Source: Comamonadaceae bacterium
GTDB taxonomy: Bacteria > Pseudomonadota > Gammaproteobacteria > Burkholderiales > Burkholderiaceae_C
Assembly (NCBI GenBank): GCA_947448735.1
Contig: CANFOS010000023.1
Coordinates: forward strand, 1 to 64,000
Length of the DNA: 64,000 nt
Direction: 5' to 3'
In this document: piece after piece, positions 18,599 through 28,500 of the stretch
Numbering within the stretch: position 1 is the stretch's first letter
How the letters are laid out: each line of letters begins with the position of its first letter
Program-made: the position numbers and the translations under genes
Notes under the pieces: model-generated
Told to the model about the DNA's origin: nothing
The model's database searches: none
Seen by the model: only the letters and a program-made list of their open reading frames with translations

Positions 18599-19571
18599 AG
18601 TGCAATTTTAAAGCGCCTGAACGCGCAACTAGCCGTACCATCCATTGGGCGACGGCTTGCTGCAACCAGTCAGCGGGGTTGGAGGCAAAGCAGGTGATCC
18701 CCAAATGTTGGCCTGCTTGCGCCAACGCTTCAAGCGGGTCTTGCAAATCCACCGCCTGCGCCCCGTTTTGCTTGGACAGCTTGTCACCATCGGCCCCCAA
18801 CACCACAGGCGTGTGCAGGTAGTGCGCTTGCGGCAAACCCAGGGCGCGCTGCAACAGAATTTGTCGGGCCGTGTTGTGCGCCAGGTCTGCGCCCCGAACG
18901 ATATGCGTGACGCCTTGCGCCGCGTCGTCCACCACCACGGCCAGCTGATAAGCCCACAGGCCGTCTGCGCGTTGGAGCACGAAGTCACCCACCTCGCGGC
19001 TCACGTTTTGATGTTGTTGGCCTGACAGGCGGTCCACCCAATGAATCTCATGTGCTATCAATTCAGGATCTGCTCGCCGACGTATTTGTTGGCCTGAAGG
19101 CCCGTTGGATGGTTGGAAAGTGCTCAAAAAGCGCCATGAGCGGGCTTGTTTGCCATTGAGGCCGCCTCTGCAGGTGCCAGGGTACACCAGCTCAGCGTGT
19201 CGCGCGCGCTGCTGGCCTGCTGCAGCGATGGCCTGCTCAATGTCCAGCCGGGAGCAACTGCAGGGGTAGGCCTGCGCCTGCGCAACGAGCTGGTTCAAGG
19301 CCTGTTGGTAGAGGTGGCCGCGTTGTGACTGGTAAATCGGCGGCGCGTCAGGATGCAAACCGCAGACGGCCAGCTGCTGCAAGATGATGTGGTCTGCGCC
19401 CGGCACGCAGCGGGGTGTGTCGACATCTTCAATGCGCACCAGCCATTGGCCATCATGGGCTTTGGCGTCCAGCCAGCTGGCCAGCGCCGCCACCAGCGAA
19501 CCGGCATGCAAAGGCCCGGTGGGTGAGGGTGCGAATCTTCCGATGTAGCTGGACCTGATTTTTTTAACCAT
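18591..19571 (-). CDS. gluQ: Glutamyl-Q tRNA(Asp) synthetase
   Basis: A 326-residue GluRS-like enzyme that attaches Glu to queuosine 34 of tRNA-Asp. [15 protein letters not shown] is the HIGH region, KLSKQ (264-268) the KMSKS-like loop, and C104, C106, Y130 and C134 the Zn site. The Cys-to-Tyr spacing is longer than in E. coli. The ATG at 19571 is chosen; the open frame continues upstream without protein character. Residues about 154-173 are encoded by a copy of the interspersed repeat, so this segment is probably an insertion tolerated by the enzyme. Confidence 0.92.
   Translation of the reverse strand: MVKKIRSSYIGRFAPSPTGPLHAGSLVAALASWLDAKAHDGQWLVRIEDVDTPRCVPGADHIILQQLAVCGLHPDAPPIYQSQRGHLYQQALNQLVAQAQAYPCSCSRLDIEQAIAAAGQQRARHAELVYPGTCRGGLNGKQARSWRFLSTFQPSNGPSGQQIRRRADPELIAHEIHWVDRLSGQQHQNVSREVGDFVLQRADGLWAYQLAVVVDDAAQGVTHIVRGADLAHNTARQILLQRALGLPQAHYLHTPVVLGADGDKLSKQNGAQAVDLQDPLEALAQAGQHLGITCFASNPADWLQQAVAQWMVRLVARSGALKLHCD
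19054..19110 (+). repeat. Interspersed repeat, copy E (inside gluQ)
   Basis: The stretch GCTATCAATTCAGGATCTGC continuing TCGCC, then TATTTGTTGGCCTGAAGGCC, lines up base for base with intergenic copy A (GCTATTTATTCAGTAGCTGC and so on) over nearly 60 bases without needing a gap. It lies in the gluQ reading frame, on the opposite strand, and leaves the frame open. Confidence 0.6.
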
Positions 19572-19653
19572 CGCTCTGTTTTTTCGACGCGCCGCCCCCG
19601 TAATAACGCTCCCCCGAGGGGCAGCGTGTGACACGACGCCAAAAGCGTCTGGG

Positions 19654-20739
19654 TCAGTGCACGGCCAAAGCCAGTTCAAGACCCGACACAAAGCCGTCTT
19701 CAAGCCGATGGCCAAGGCACCAGTCACCGCAGGCGCCTATGCCCAGTTTGGCGTCCCACAAATGGCTCTTGCCCAGTGGCTTGGTGGTTTGCGCATAGCG
19801 CCAGCGGTGGACCTCAGCAAACGGCGGCTCAGCGCGAATGCCGGTGATTTCGGTAAAGGCTTTGAGCAGCTTGGCTTTGACGCGCTCGGCATCGTCTTCC
19901 AGATGGCGTTCTGACCAGTCCGGGCTGGCTTGTACAGTCCAGCGTTCAATCGGGCCACGCCCCGGCTTGGATGACTCACGTGCCAACCAGGCAATTCGGT
20001 GATGCGTGCTGCGGGCGGCGTTCCATTGCGGACCCAAATAAGCCAGTGTCGGCTGCGCCGCTTGCGGAAAAGCCAGCATCAAGGTCCAGCACGGTGCAAC
20101 GCTGACTTTGGAAATCTCGCCCATCAAGTTTTTGGCAATTTGCGACGACAGCAGCAGCGCCTGGGCTTGTACCGATGGCACGGCCAGAATGACCCCGTCA
20201 AAGCCCGAATGCACGCTGGTCGTGGCCCCTGGCCCCTCGGTTTGCAGCTGCCAGCGCTTGGGCGACAACAAGTCGTTTTGTATCCGTGTGACCTGGGTTT
20301 CAAAATGCAGTTGACCCTTGGCTACAAGCGGCTGGGCCCATTGCCTGACCAGCGCGTTCATACCGGGTGTGGCGACCCAATGGGCCTCTTTGGGCGGCAG
20401 GCTGGAGGCCACCACCCGACCGGCTTCATCCAGAATACGCACGGTGTTGGCGCTCCAGCGGCGCACCAGCTCGGGGTTGATGCTCAGTGCGGTTTCAAAC
20501 CGCTTGTCGCGCACGGTGAAGTACTGTGCGCCATGGTCAAAACTGCCAAACTCGCTGCTGCGGGTGGACATGCGGCCGCCCGCGCCGCGGCTTTTTTCAA
20601 ACACCGTGACAGTGTGCCCGGCTTGAGCCAGCGTGCGTGCGCAGGCCATGCCGGCGATGCCTGCGCCAATCACGGCGATCTGCTTGCTCGATGAATGCGA
20701 AGACCCATGGGTGGGGGCGGGGGAAGACTTGTTTGTCAT
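19654..20739 (-). CDS. Renalase-like FAD-dependent oxidoreductase
   Basis: A 361-residue flavoprotein of the amine-oxidase/renalase type (COG3380-like). [18 protein letters not shown] is the dinucleotide motif, [19 protein letters not shown] the second FAD block, and [13 protein letters not shown] is characteristic of renalase-like proteins. The C-terminal [20 protein letters not shown] closes the FAD site. Bacterial renalases oxidise aberrant dihydro-NAD(P) isomers; that role is possible but unproven here. The N-terminal Ser-rich tail (residues 1-20) is atypical. Confidence 0.82.
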   Translation of the reverse strand: MTNKSSPAPTHGSSHSSSKQIAVIGAGIAGMACARTLAQAGHTVTVFEKSRGAGGRMSTRSSEFGSFDHGAQYFTVRDKRFETALSINPELVRRWSANTVRILDEAGRVVASSLPPKEAHWVATPGMNALVRQWAQPLVAKGQLHFETQVTRIQNDLLSPKRWQLQTEGPGATTSVHSGFDGVILAVPSVQAQALLLSSQIAKNLMGEISKVSVAPCWTLMLAFPQAAQPTLAYLGPQWNAARSTHHRIAWLARESSKPGRGPIERWTVQASPDWSERHLEDDAERVKAKLLKAFTEITGIRAEPPFAEVHRWRYAQTTKPLGKSHLWDAKLGIGACGDWCLGHRLEDGFVSGLELALAVH

Positions 20740-20797
20740 GTTGTGTTCTTATGTTGGTCAACGATGTCGTGTCAATGTACTCTAAACCGGGCAGTGT

Positions 20798-21736
20798 TTA
20801 TCTTTCAAGCAAAGCGTTACGCGTCTTGGCGCTTTCCAGTTGCTTGAGCCACCACTGTAAGGCCTTGCCCTCCGCTTGGCGCCAGGCATAACTGACGCGA
20901 ACGACCCGGGGCGGCTGCATGACCTTCTTCTCGACCAACCGGCCTGCATCAATAAAAGGCTGGGCCAAATATTCGGGCAAAAAACCGGCGCCCAGGCCGC
21001 GCATCTGTGCATCGAGTTTTGTCAGCATGCCCGGCACGGTAAACACATCCTGGCCACCCAGCAGTCCGATGCTCACACCGCCGCCGCGTTGTACCGAGTC
21101 AGCCACGGCCACCACCCGGTGCGCCAGCATCATGTCGTTGGTGATCGGCTCGGCGGCATGGGCCAGCGCGTGGTGGGGGGCCACAGCGTAGACAAATTTG
21201 ATCGTGCCCAGCGCCTTGCTATGCAGATCGCTGTTGGCACCCGGCTCCAGGGCGACGCCTATGGCCAGGTCCGCTTGTCCCGATGTCAGTGCCTGCAAGG
21301 TGCCCGACAGGGCTTCCTCTCTGATTTTCAGCCGGGTGGGCGGCTTGAGGGCAAAAAACGCCTCACACAACTCCATGATGGTGTCGCGCGAGATGATGCT
21401 GTCTACCGACAGGGTCAGTTGCGGCTCCCAGCCTGTCGCCACCCGCTTGACCCGGTTGGCAACCGCGTCCAGCTCGTTGAGCAAACGATTGCCTTCGCGC
21501 AGCAGTTCTTTACCGGCTTGTGTCAGTTGGGCCCGCCGCGATGAACGGTCAAACAGCAGCACATCGAGCGCATCTTCAACCTGCCGCACGCGGTAGGTGA
21601 CGGCGCTGGGCACCAGGCCCAGCTCACGCGCAGCGGCTGCCATGCTGCCGGTGCGGTGGATGGCATCCAACATACCCAAGGCTTCGGGGGTCAGCACATC
21701 ACGTATGGATGCTTTGGTCATTGCTTGTTTTTTCAT
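20798..21736 (-). CDS. LysR-family transcriptional regulator
   Basis: A 312-residue LysR protein. The winged helix-turn-helix is TGSMAAAARELGLVPSAVTY (about residues 31-50) followed by RQVEDALDVLLFDRSSRRAQLT. The effector domain begins near LTLSVDSIISRD. It is divergent from the pirin gene with about 100 bases between, so it probably controls pirin and the quinone-reductase-like gene and itself. A near-palindrome sits at its own start. Confidence 0.92.
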   Translation of the reverse strand: MKKQAMTKASIRDVLTPEALGMLDAIHRTGSMAAAARELGLVPSAVTYRVRQVEDALDVLLFDRSSRRAQLTQAGKELLREGNRLLNELDAVANRVKRVATGWEPQLTLSVDSIISRDTIMELCEAFFALKPPTRLKIREEALSGTLQALTSGQADLAIGVALEPGANSDLHSKALGTIKFVYAVAPHHALAHAAEPITNDMMLAHRVVAVADSVQRGGGVSIGLLGGQDVFTVPGMLTKLDAQMRGLGAGFLPEYLAQPFIDAGRLVEKKVMQPPRVVRVSYAWRQAEGKALQWWLKQLESAKTRNALLER

Positions 21737-21751
21737 TCAAATAATTCGAAT
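21735..21751. promoter_or_regulatory. Candidate LysR operator
   Basis: ATTCAAATAATTCGAAT is a 17-base palindrome with one mismatched pair, at the start codon of the LysR gene in the LysR/pirin divergent region. Its place suits autoregulation. No binding-site knowledge for this regulator is available, so the call is positional. Confidence 0.4.
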
Positions 21752-21835
21752 GATGCCATCAAATGCGAACAATCGTGAGCCTGACGATGCCGATTAAAGT
21801 ACGAACAAGGAAATTTTTCTGAAAGGCTACTGGAC

Positions 21836-22537
21836 ATGATCACCTTACGCAAATCCACGGAGCGCGGCTACGCCGACCACGGTTGGCTCAAGTCCTACCA
21901 TTCATTTTCATTTGCCGGCTATTACGACGAAAAGCACATGGGTTTTGGCAATTTGCGCGTCATCAATGAAGACCGCATTGCACCCGGCACCGGTTTTGGC
22001 ACACACGGCCACCGGGACATGGAAATCATCAGCTATGTGATGTCGGGCGAGCTGGCGCACAAAGACAACATGGGCAATGTCAAAGGCATTCCGCCCGGTG
22101 ACGTGCAGCGCATGAGCGCCGGCACGGGCGTGCAGCACAGCGAATTCAACCATGCTGAAGGCCAGACCACGCACTTTCTGCAAATCTGGATTGAGCCGAA
22201 CGTCAAAGGCATTGCACCTGGCTACGAACAAAAAACCTTCAGCCCCGATGAAAAGCGCGGCAAGCTGCGGCTGGTGGCATCCAACGATGGTGCGGACGGC
22301 TCAGTGACGGTGCATGCCGACGCCAAAATTTATGCGGGTCTTCTCGACGGCGACGAAGCTGCCACGCTGGCGCTGAACCCGGCACGTAAAACGTATGTGC
22401 AACTGATCAGCGGCGGCCTGGAGGTCAATGGCCAATTGCTGGCCAAGGGCGATGCTGCCCTGTTGCAGCACGAAACCCAGCTGCAACTGGCCAAAGGGCA
22501 GGGCGCCGAAGTGCTGGTTTTTGACCTGGCCGCTTGA
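21836..22537 (+). CDS. Pirin-family protein
   Basis: A 233-residue bicupin of the pirin family. The metal-site residues appear in GTGFGTHGHRDMEIISYV (His-x-His) with Glu in the same block, and a further His in GVQHSEFNHAEG. LKSYHSFSFAGYYDEKHMGFG is the typical pirin start. The ATG follows GAAAGG. Some bacterial pirins are quercetin 2,3-dioxygenases, others have unknown roles. Divergent from a LysR gene and followed by a flavodoxin-like gene, an arrangement common in proteobacteria. Confidence 0.93.
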   Translation: MITLRKSTERGYADHGWLKSYHSFSFAGYYDEKHMGFGNLRVINEDRIAPGTGFGTHGHRDMEIISYVMSGELAHKDNMGNVKGIPPGDVQRMSAGTGVQHSEFNHAEGQTTHFLQIWIEPNVKGIAPGYEQKTFSPDEKRGKLRLVASNDGADGSVTVHADAKIYAGLLDGDEAATLALNPARKTYVQLISGGLEVNGQLLAKGDAALLQHETQLQLAKGQGAEVLVFDLAA

Positions 22538-22672
22538 CGCTGTCGCTCTGGCCTGCGGACATCCTGGTTGATTGTTTGCGCCCACGCGTTGGTTGATCCG
22601 TCGCAAGCGCCGTCGTCAAGCTGCATCAATTTGCTTGGTTAGTTTTTTTCTTTTCACTTCATGAGGATTTTT

Positions 22673-23206
22673 ATGTCGAAAGTTGTTGTTGTTTATCACT
22701 CCGGTTATGGCCATACCCAGCGCGTGGCGCAGTTTGTGTCTGATGGCGCGGCTGCCGAATTGATCGCCATTGATGCCGAAGGCAACCTGACCGAAGCGCA
22801 GTGGGCCAGCCTGGACGCTGCTGACGCCATCATCATGGGCAGCCCCACGTACATGGGCATGGCAAGCTGGCAGTTTAAAAAGTTTGCCGATGCGACCAGC
22901 AAAAAGTGGTTCACCAGCGCCTGGAAAGACAAGGTCGCCGGCGGCTTTACGTGCAGCGCCAGCCCAAGCGGCGACAAGTTGTCGACCATTCAGTACTTCA
23001 TCACTCTGGCGATGCAGCAGGGCATGATCTGGGTGGGCCAGCCTGCGATGAACAATGGCGTGATCAACCGCATTGGCTCCAACTCTGGCGTGATGGCGCA
23101 AGTCGGCCCACAAGACCCGGCCAGTGCCATTCCCCAGGGCGACCTGGACACCGCAGCAGCCTACGGCAAACGCGTGGCTGAAGTGGCGACCAAGCTGCGC
23201 GGCTGA
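22673..23206 (+). CDS. Flavodoxin-like NAD(P)H:quinone reductase
   Basis: A 177-residue FMN protein of the WrbA/NADPH-dependent FMN reductase group. VVVVYHSGYGHTQRVAQFV is the phosphate-binding loop, GSPTYMGMASWQFKKF the isoalloxazine-contacting segment, and GGFTCSASPSGDK the next loop. The start at 22673 follows TGAGGA at a good distance; an ATG at 22661 overlaps that ribosome site. It probably reduces quinones by two electrons. Likely in the regulon of the LysR gene. Confidence 0.88.
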   Translation: MSKVVVVYHSGYGHTQRVAQFVSDGAAAELIAIDAEGNLTEAQWASLDAADAIIMGSPTYMGMASWQFKKFADATSKKWFTSAWKDKVAGGFTCSASPSGDKLSTIQYFITLAMQQGMIWVGQPAMNNGVINRIGSNSGVMAQVGPQDPASAIPQGDLDTAAAYGKRVAEVATKLRG

Positions 23207-23229
23207 TCGCACGTCTGAACCGTCGCCCC

Positions 23230-23264
23230 TTGCCCTGACCAGTGCGCAGCCACTGGCGGGGCAA
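23230..23264 (+). terminator. Hairpin after the flavodoxin-like gene
   Basis: TTGCCC and CCAGTG on the left pair with CACTGG and GGGGCAA on the right around a six-base loop, making a long stem 24 bases after the stop. No strong T-run follows, so it may be a weak or factor-assisted terminator. Confidence 0.45.
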
Positions 23265-23444
23265 AAGTAAAAGTTTGGCGGTATCACACAAATCGTCTGG
23301 CAGGCGATCAAAGGGCTGTTTAGCTGCATGGGGTGTCTCCTTAGCGCCACTACATAAAGATTTAATCCTTGGTCTTTTGCTTATTTGTTGATACATTTTG
23401 TAACGAGTGTGGAATGGCCCTTGTTCACAAAAGAAGGATTAACA

Positions 23445-24026
23445 ATGAATGGCATTACAAACCGATTTTTTCTAGCAAGCGTGCTGATCGTATGCATGGT
23501 TGGAGCCTCAATGGCCCAGGTGAAAATAGACGATCAAGGCAATGTGACGTTAATGGGCACCGTCACTGCAAGTAAAAGCCTGGCTGTTACAGGCCAGGCA
23601 ACCGCGGGCAGTCTGGTCACCACCGGCGCGGTCTCAGCAAATAGCTTGTCCGTCACCAACGCAGCTAACGTCGGCAGCCTGGCTGTTTCAGGCCAGGCAA
23701 CCGCGGACAGTCTGGTCACCACCGGCGCGGTCTCAGCAAAGAGCTTGTCCGTCAACGGCTCAGTCGTTATGCAGCCGGTTTTCGCTTCATGCCAAGATTC
23801 AAGCCAATCCTGCAAGGCGACGGCTACATGCCCTGCCGGAACGACCGTCAAAAGCGGATGGGCCACCTACTTAGTTGATGACTCGCCGACAGGTGGTTGG
23901 TGCGGCCTGAGCACCAAAGCCTGTACGGTGGGGGACGCCGATTGCTCTACCACAAGCGAGGCTGGCCAATGTACGAAACCGAAATGGGGCAATCAGATGG
24001 TCATCGTCTCCATCAGTTGCGGCTGA
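23445..24026 (+). CDS. Secreted 11-residue-repeat protein with Cys-rich end
   Basis: A 193-residue protein I do not recognise. The ATG at 23445 follows AAGGA and starts a signal peptide (FFLASVLIVCMVGASMAQ). Residues about 30-98 are a run of 11-residue units of the form SLxVTGxAxAx (SLAVTGQATAG, SLVTTGAVSAN, SLSVTNAANVG and so on), like stacked beta turns in fibre or passenger proteins. The remaining 80 or so residues hold eight Cys and likely form disulfides. It is followed by a secreted protease gene. Export is secure; function is unknown. Confidence 0.75.
   Translation: MNGITNRFFLASVLIVCMVGASMAQVKIDDQGNVTLMGTVTASKSLAVTGQATAGSLVTTGAVSANSLSVTNAANVGSLAVSGQATADSLVTTGAVSAKSLSVNGSVVMQPVFASCQDSSQSCKATATCPAGTTVKSGWATYLVDDSPTGGWCGLSTKACTVGDADCSTTSEAGQCTKPKWGNQMVIVSISCG
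23577..23754 (+). repeat. Tandem duplication, 99-base period
   Basis: Bases 23577-23655 and 23676-23754 are the same except for three substitutions, at a spacing of exactly 99 bases (33 codons). Each 33-codon unit contains three of the 11-residue protein repeats, so this is a recent in-frame duplication of an older repeat. Confidence 0.9.
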
Positions 24027-24076
24027 ACCTGCATCAGCGCAACGCCGCACCCCACCGCATTGAAAGGAAATTCAGT

Positions 24077-25192
24077 TTGACACACTCATGCAAACTTTGT
24101 GTCGCCGCGCTTCTTCTGCTCGCCTCGCTCTTAAGCCATGCGGCCCCGCGCGCGTCCGGTGTGGGGATTATCCTCGGCGATACGGACGATCGGAATTTTT
24201 CCGACAACAAAGCCGTCGGCCGCATGATATTGACTTACTCCAACACGGAGCAGTACGTTTGCACAGGATGGCTGCAAGCCGCTGGCGTCGTCATCTCGGC
24301 AGCACACTGTTTCGAAGATCAATCTGATGGTTCCAAATATGTAAGCGGCACGCTGCAATTCAATGTGCCCGCCTCCAGCGCAAACGGGGAAAGGCAAGAC
24401 CCCCCTGCGGCCAACCAATACAACATTGGCACCCTCTTGAAAGGCACTAGCGTTATTGGAGAAGATTACGCCGTATTCAAGATTGACCCAAATGCAGGCG
24501 TCTCCGCTTTCTCAGCCCAAGGACAATTTTTCAGGATTGCAGCATCCATCCCCGTAGCTTCGTCAGGAACATCCAGCCCCTATGCCGCATTAACCGGCTA
24601 TGGCAAAGATAATTCTCCTGCCGGCAGCGAGGGAACTACAAACGCCTTCAACTTCACTGAACAATTTAGCACCGGCAAGCTCGGCCCCATGACCGCAACC
24701 ACGACCACCCAAACCTGGGTCGCCTACTTCGGCGACTCCTTGGGCGGCGCATCCGGCGGGCCCTATGAACTCCTCAAGACCATGATCAGCGTTGGTATCC
24801 ACTCCGGCGGCGGCGATCCCACCATAAACTGCGGCACGGGCGTCACCCAGTGCAATGTCGGCACGACGTTTGCCAATCCCGATATCAGCAAGGCCATTGA
24901 CAACCTGGTCATATATCCAGGCACATCCTACGTTTACTATGCCGACGTCGGACTCCCCTTCTGGTTGACGCCAGCCTCCACCGCCACAGCCCCTGCGCGC
25001 GCCATCGAAGACGCCATCGCCCAATTTGCTGGCAATGACCAAAGCCAGGATTCAAGCGCTACTATCAACATAACCGCCGGCTATTACAACGGCGCGGGCA
25101 TCACTCTTGCCGCGCCGACAGGGACTTCCATCGTGCTGGTTGCCGCCGCTGGCAGCGTCTATATCGGACCGGTTCTTCCGCCGGGATATTGA
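24077..25192 (+). CDS. Secreted trypsin-like serine protease
   Basis: A 371-residue S1-type protease. No ATG gives a sensible start; the TTG at 24077, eight bases after AAGGAAA, opens a clean signal peptide (CVAALLLLASLLSHAAP). The triad is His in VVISAAHCFED, Asp in GEDYAVFKID and Ser in LGGASGGPYELL. After about residue 270 the protein continues with a beta-rich tail (ITAGYYNGAGITLAAPTG) that is not part of the protease fold and may bind a surface or partner. It follows the repeat protein by 50 bases and is probably cotranscribed with it. Confidence 0.82.
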   Translation: MTHSCKLCVAALLLLASLLSHAAPRASGVGIILGDTDDRNFSDNKAVGRMILTYSNTEQYVCTGWLQAAGVVISAAHCFEDQSDGSKYVSGTLQFNVPASSANGERQDPPAANQYNIGTLLKGTSVIGEDYAVFKIDPNAGVSAFSAQGQFFRIAASIPVASSGTSSPYAALTGYGKDNSPAGSEGTTNAFNFTEQFSTGKLGPMTATTTTQTWVAYFGDSLGGASGGPYELLKTMISVGIHSGGGDPTINCGTGVTQCNVGTTFANPDISKAIDNLVIYPGTSYVYYADVGLPFWLTPASTATAPARAIEDAIAQFAGNDQSQDSSATINITAGYYNGAGITLAAPTGTSIVLVAAAGSVYIGPVLPPGY

Positions 25193-25245
25193 GCCAGTTC
25201 AAGGCCAATCACAAAGATTACCTTGGCAAGCATAAACTCATTTCC

Positions 25246-25442
25246 AGAGAAGCAGTGGTCCTGGCGTATGAAACGTGTGCGGCTGGCGCGGTAAGTCGCT
25301 GTGATGCCGGCGCAATCAGGGTAGGTAAAGCGGTGCGGCCAGCGCAAGCGCTCCAGGTAAGACAGGCAAGCCACCTAAGAGGGAAACCATTCAAGGAATT
25401 CGCTCCAGATGCGTGGATAGTCTTGGGTTGAAACGGGCACAA
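25246..25442 (-). pseudogene. IS1595-family transposase, N-terminal remnant
   Basis: On the minus strand, CPFQPKTIHASGANSLNGFP is followed in another frame by LSYLERLRWPHRFTYPDC and then ITATYRASRTRFIRQD. This resembles the start of IS1595-type transposases (a YLxxLRWPxGFxCPxC zinc ribbon). The first zinc-ribbon Cys reads Tyr, the two parts are in different frames, a stop lies between them, and the catalytic DDE part is absent, so it is dead. It marks past transposition at the edge of the accessory patch. Confidence 0.6.
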
Positions 25443-25466
25443 TCACTGGACATTTGCCCAATTTAA

Positions 25467-25486
25467 TTTAGCTCGCTTGAGCTAAA
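25467..25486. other. Perfect hairpin upstream of dnaE
   Basis: TTTAGCTC, loop GCTT, GAGCTAAA form a perfect eight-pair stem. No T-run follows on either strand, so it is not a classic terminator. The rest of the stretch from 25193 to 25567 holds only the transposase remnant and no gene. Confidence 0.45.
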
Positions 25487-25567
25487 AGGATGCCCGTTGT
25501 AGGTGCACAGGCCGATTTAGGGATGGCCATGTCGATGTCACGCCGAGCATCGCCCTAAAATGACCTG

Positions 25568-28500
25568 ATGTTTGTCCATTTACGTATCCACACCGAATTT
25601 TCAGTCGTTGACGGCACGAACCGCATTGATGAAATCACCGCTGCCGCCGCAGCAGACCAGCAACCGGCACTCGCCATCAGTGACCTGAGTAACCTGTTTG
25701 GCACCGTCAAGTTTTACAAGGCTGCACGCGGCCATGGCGTCAAGCCCTTGGTCGCCGCCGATGTCTGGGTGCAAGTACCCGGCAAAGACGCCGCCGCACC
25801 ACCCGCGCGCCTGCTGCTGATTGCGCAAAACCAGCGTGGGTATCTCAATTTGTCGGAGCTGCTGACGCGTGCCTGGACGCGCGGCGTGGTGGCGGGCCAA
25901 GCCATCATCAGCCTGGACTGGCTCAGCGAGCTCAATGAGGGCTTGATTGCGCTGTCAGGTGCGCAGCGTGGCGCAGTAGGCCAGGCGCTGGTGCAAGGCG
26001 ATGATGCGCGTGCCATCGATAGCGCGCTGCATTTTTCAGGCATTTTTATTCACCGCTTTTACATCGAACTGCAGCGCGCCGACCAGGCCGACGATGCGCG
26101 CCACGTCACGGCTGCCGTTCAGCTGGCAGCGCGTTTAAAGCTCCCCGTGGTGGCCACCCACCCGGTGCAGTTTTTGACCTACGACGACTACGAGGCACAC
26201 GAGGCGCGGGTATGTATTGCTGAAGGTGAAATTCTGGGCAATGCGCGCCGTGTGCGCAAGTTCACGCGGGAGCAATACTTCAAGTCAGCCGCGCAAATGA
26301 AAGCGCTGTTTGCCGACATTCCCTCGGCCATCACCAACACACTGGAGATCGCCAAGCGCTGCAACTTAAGGCTTGAGCTCGGTAAACCGATGCTGCCCGA
26401 CTACCCGACGCCAGAAGTCAATGGCGTGCGCATGGCGGCTGACGACTACTTTCGCCAAACGTCGTTCGAAGGTCTTGAAGAGCGCCTGGCCCACCTGTAC
26501 CCGAAAGCAGAGGTGCGCGACAAACAACGGCCAGCTTATGTGGAGCGCCTGGAGTTTGAGATCAACACCATCCTGAAAATGGGTTTTCCTGGCTACTTTT
26601 TGATTGTGGGCGACTTCATCAACTGGGCCAAAAACAATGGCTGCCCGGTGGGGCCGGGGCGGGGCTCTGGCGCGGGCTCGCTGGTGGCTTATTCACTGAA
26701 GATCACCGACCTGGACCCACTGCGCTACAACCTGCTGTTCGAGCGGTTTTTGAACCCCGAGCGGGTGTCGATGCCCGACTTTGACATTGACTTTTGCCAA
26801 AGCAACCGCGACCGCGTGATTGACTACGTGAAAGACAAATACGGCCACAATGCCGTCAGCCAGATTGTCACTTTTGGCACCATGGCGGCGCGCGCGGCGA
26901 TTCGCGACGTGGGCCGCGTGCTCGACTTTCCGTATGGCTTTTGCGACGGTATTTCAAAACTGATACCGAACAAGCCCGGTCAGGCCGTCACCCTGCAATT
27001 GCTGCCCGCCGAGCGCAAGAAAAACGACAAGCTGGTGTATGCCTTGGAGGCCGAGCCGATTTTGGCCGAGCGTGAACGCAAGGAAGAAGACGTTCACACC
27101 TTGCTTGAACTTGCCCGCAAGCTCGAAGGCCTGACGCGCAACGTCGGCATGCATGCAGGTGGCGTGCTGATTGCGCCCGGCAAGCTGACAGACTTTTGCC
27201 CACTGTACTTGCAGCCCGGCAGCACTTCAGCCGTCAGTCAGTTTGACAAAAATGACGTGGAGGCGATTGGCCTGGTCAAGTTTGACTTTTTGGGGCTGGC
27301 CACACTGACGATTCTGGAGATTGCCAAAGACTTCATCACCGCCCGCCATCCCTCGCAAAAGGACTTCGCTTTTGAGAACCTGCCGCTGGACGATGCGCGG
27401 GTTTACAAGCTGTTTGCGGACGGCCAGACCGAAGCCGTGTTCCAGTTTGAAAGTACCGGCATGCAGCGCATGCTCAAAGACGCAAAACCCGACAGGCTGG
27501 AAGACCTGATCGCGATGAACGCGCTGTACCGGCCTGGCCCGATGGATTTGATCCCGAGCTACATCGCCCGCAAGCAGGGCAAGGAAGTGCCTGACTACCC
27601 GGATCCGCGCGTCAAGCCGATGCTGGAGGAAACCTACGGCATCATGGTCTACCAGGAGCAGGTGATGCAGACCGCCCAGATCCTGGGTGGCTATTCACTT
27701 GGCGGTGCAGACATGCTGCGCCGCGCCATGGGTAAAAAAGACGAAAAAGAAATGGCCTCCCAGCGCGAGGTGTTTCGCAAGGGTGCAGGCGAAAACGGTT
27801 TGACGCAGGAAAAAGCCGACGAGGTTTTTGACCTGATGGAGAAGTTTGCGGGCTATGGCTTTAACAAGTCGCACTCTGCGGCGTACGCGCTGCTGGCCTA
27901 TCACACCGCCTGGCTGAAGGTGCATTACACGGCGGAGTTTTTCGCCGCCAACATGACGGTGGAAATGGGCGACACCGACAAGCTGAAAATCTTGCACGGT
28001 GACGCGCTGACCATGGGCATCACCTTTGAATCGCCCGACGTGAACCGGGGTGACTACCGCTTTGAGCCGACCAGCAACAGCGCCGTGCGCTATGGCCTGG
28101 GTGCCATCAAGGGCACGGGTGAGCAGGCCATTGCGGCCATTGTTGAGGCGCGCAAGGCTGGCCTGTTCACGTCGCTGTATGACTTTTGCGTGCGCGTGGA
28201 GCGCACCAAAATCAACAAGCGCACGGTGGAAGCGCTCATCAAGGCGGGCGCGTTTGACAGCCTGCAATTGAACCGCGCGTCGCTGCTCGCATCGGTGGAC
28301 CAGGCCTTTGAATTTGCACTGGCAGCCGAGGCCAATGCCAATCAGGGTGGGCTGTTTGACATGTCTGACTCGCACGCTGCCAGCACGCAGGAGCCAGCGC
28401 TGGTCGAGGCCATGCCGTTCGGCGTCAAGGCCCGACTGGTGGCTGAAAAAACAGCGATTGGGTTTTACCTGTCAGGCCATCTTTTTGATGAGGTGGAGGC

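Noticed and set aside
23577-23754. CRISPR-like direct repeats
   Set aside because: The repeat has only two long units in a coding frame, no spacers of even size, and no cas genes nearby.
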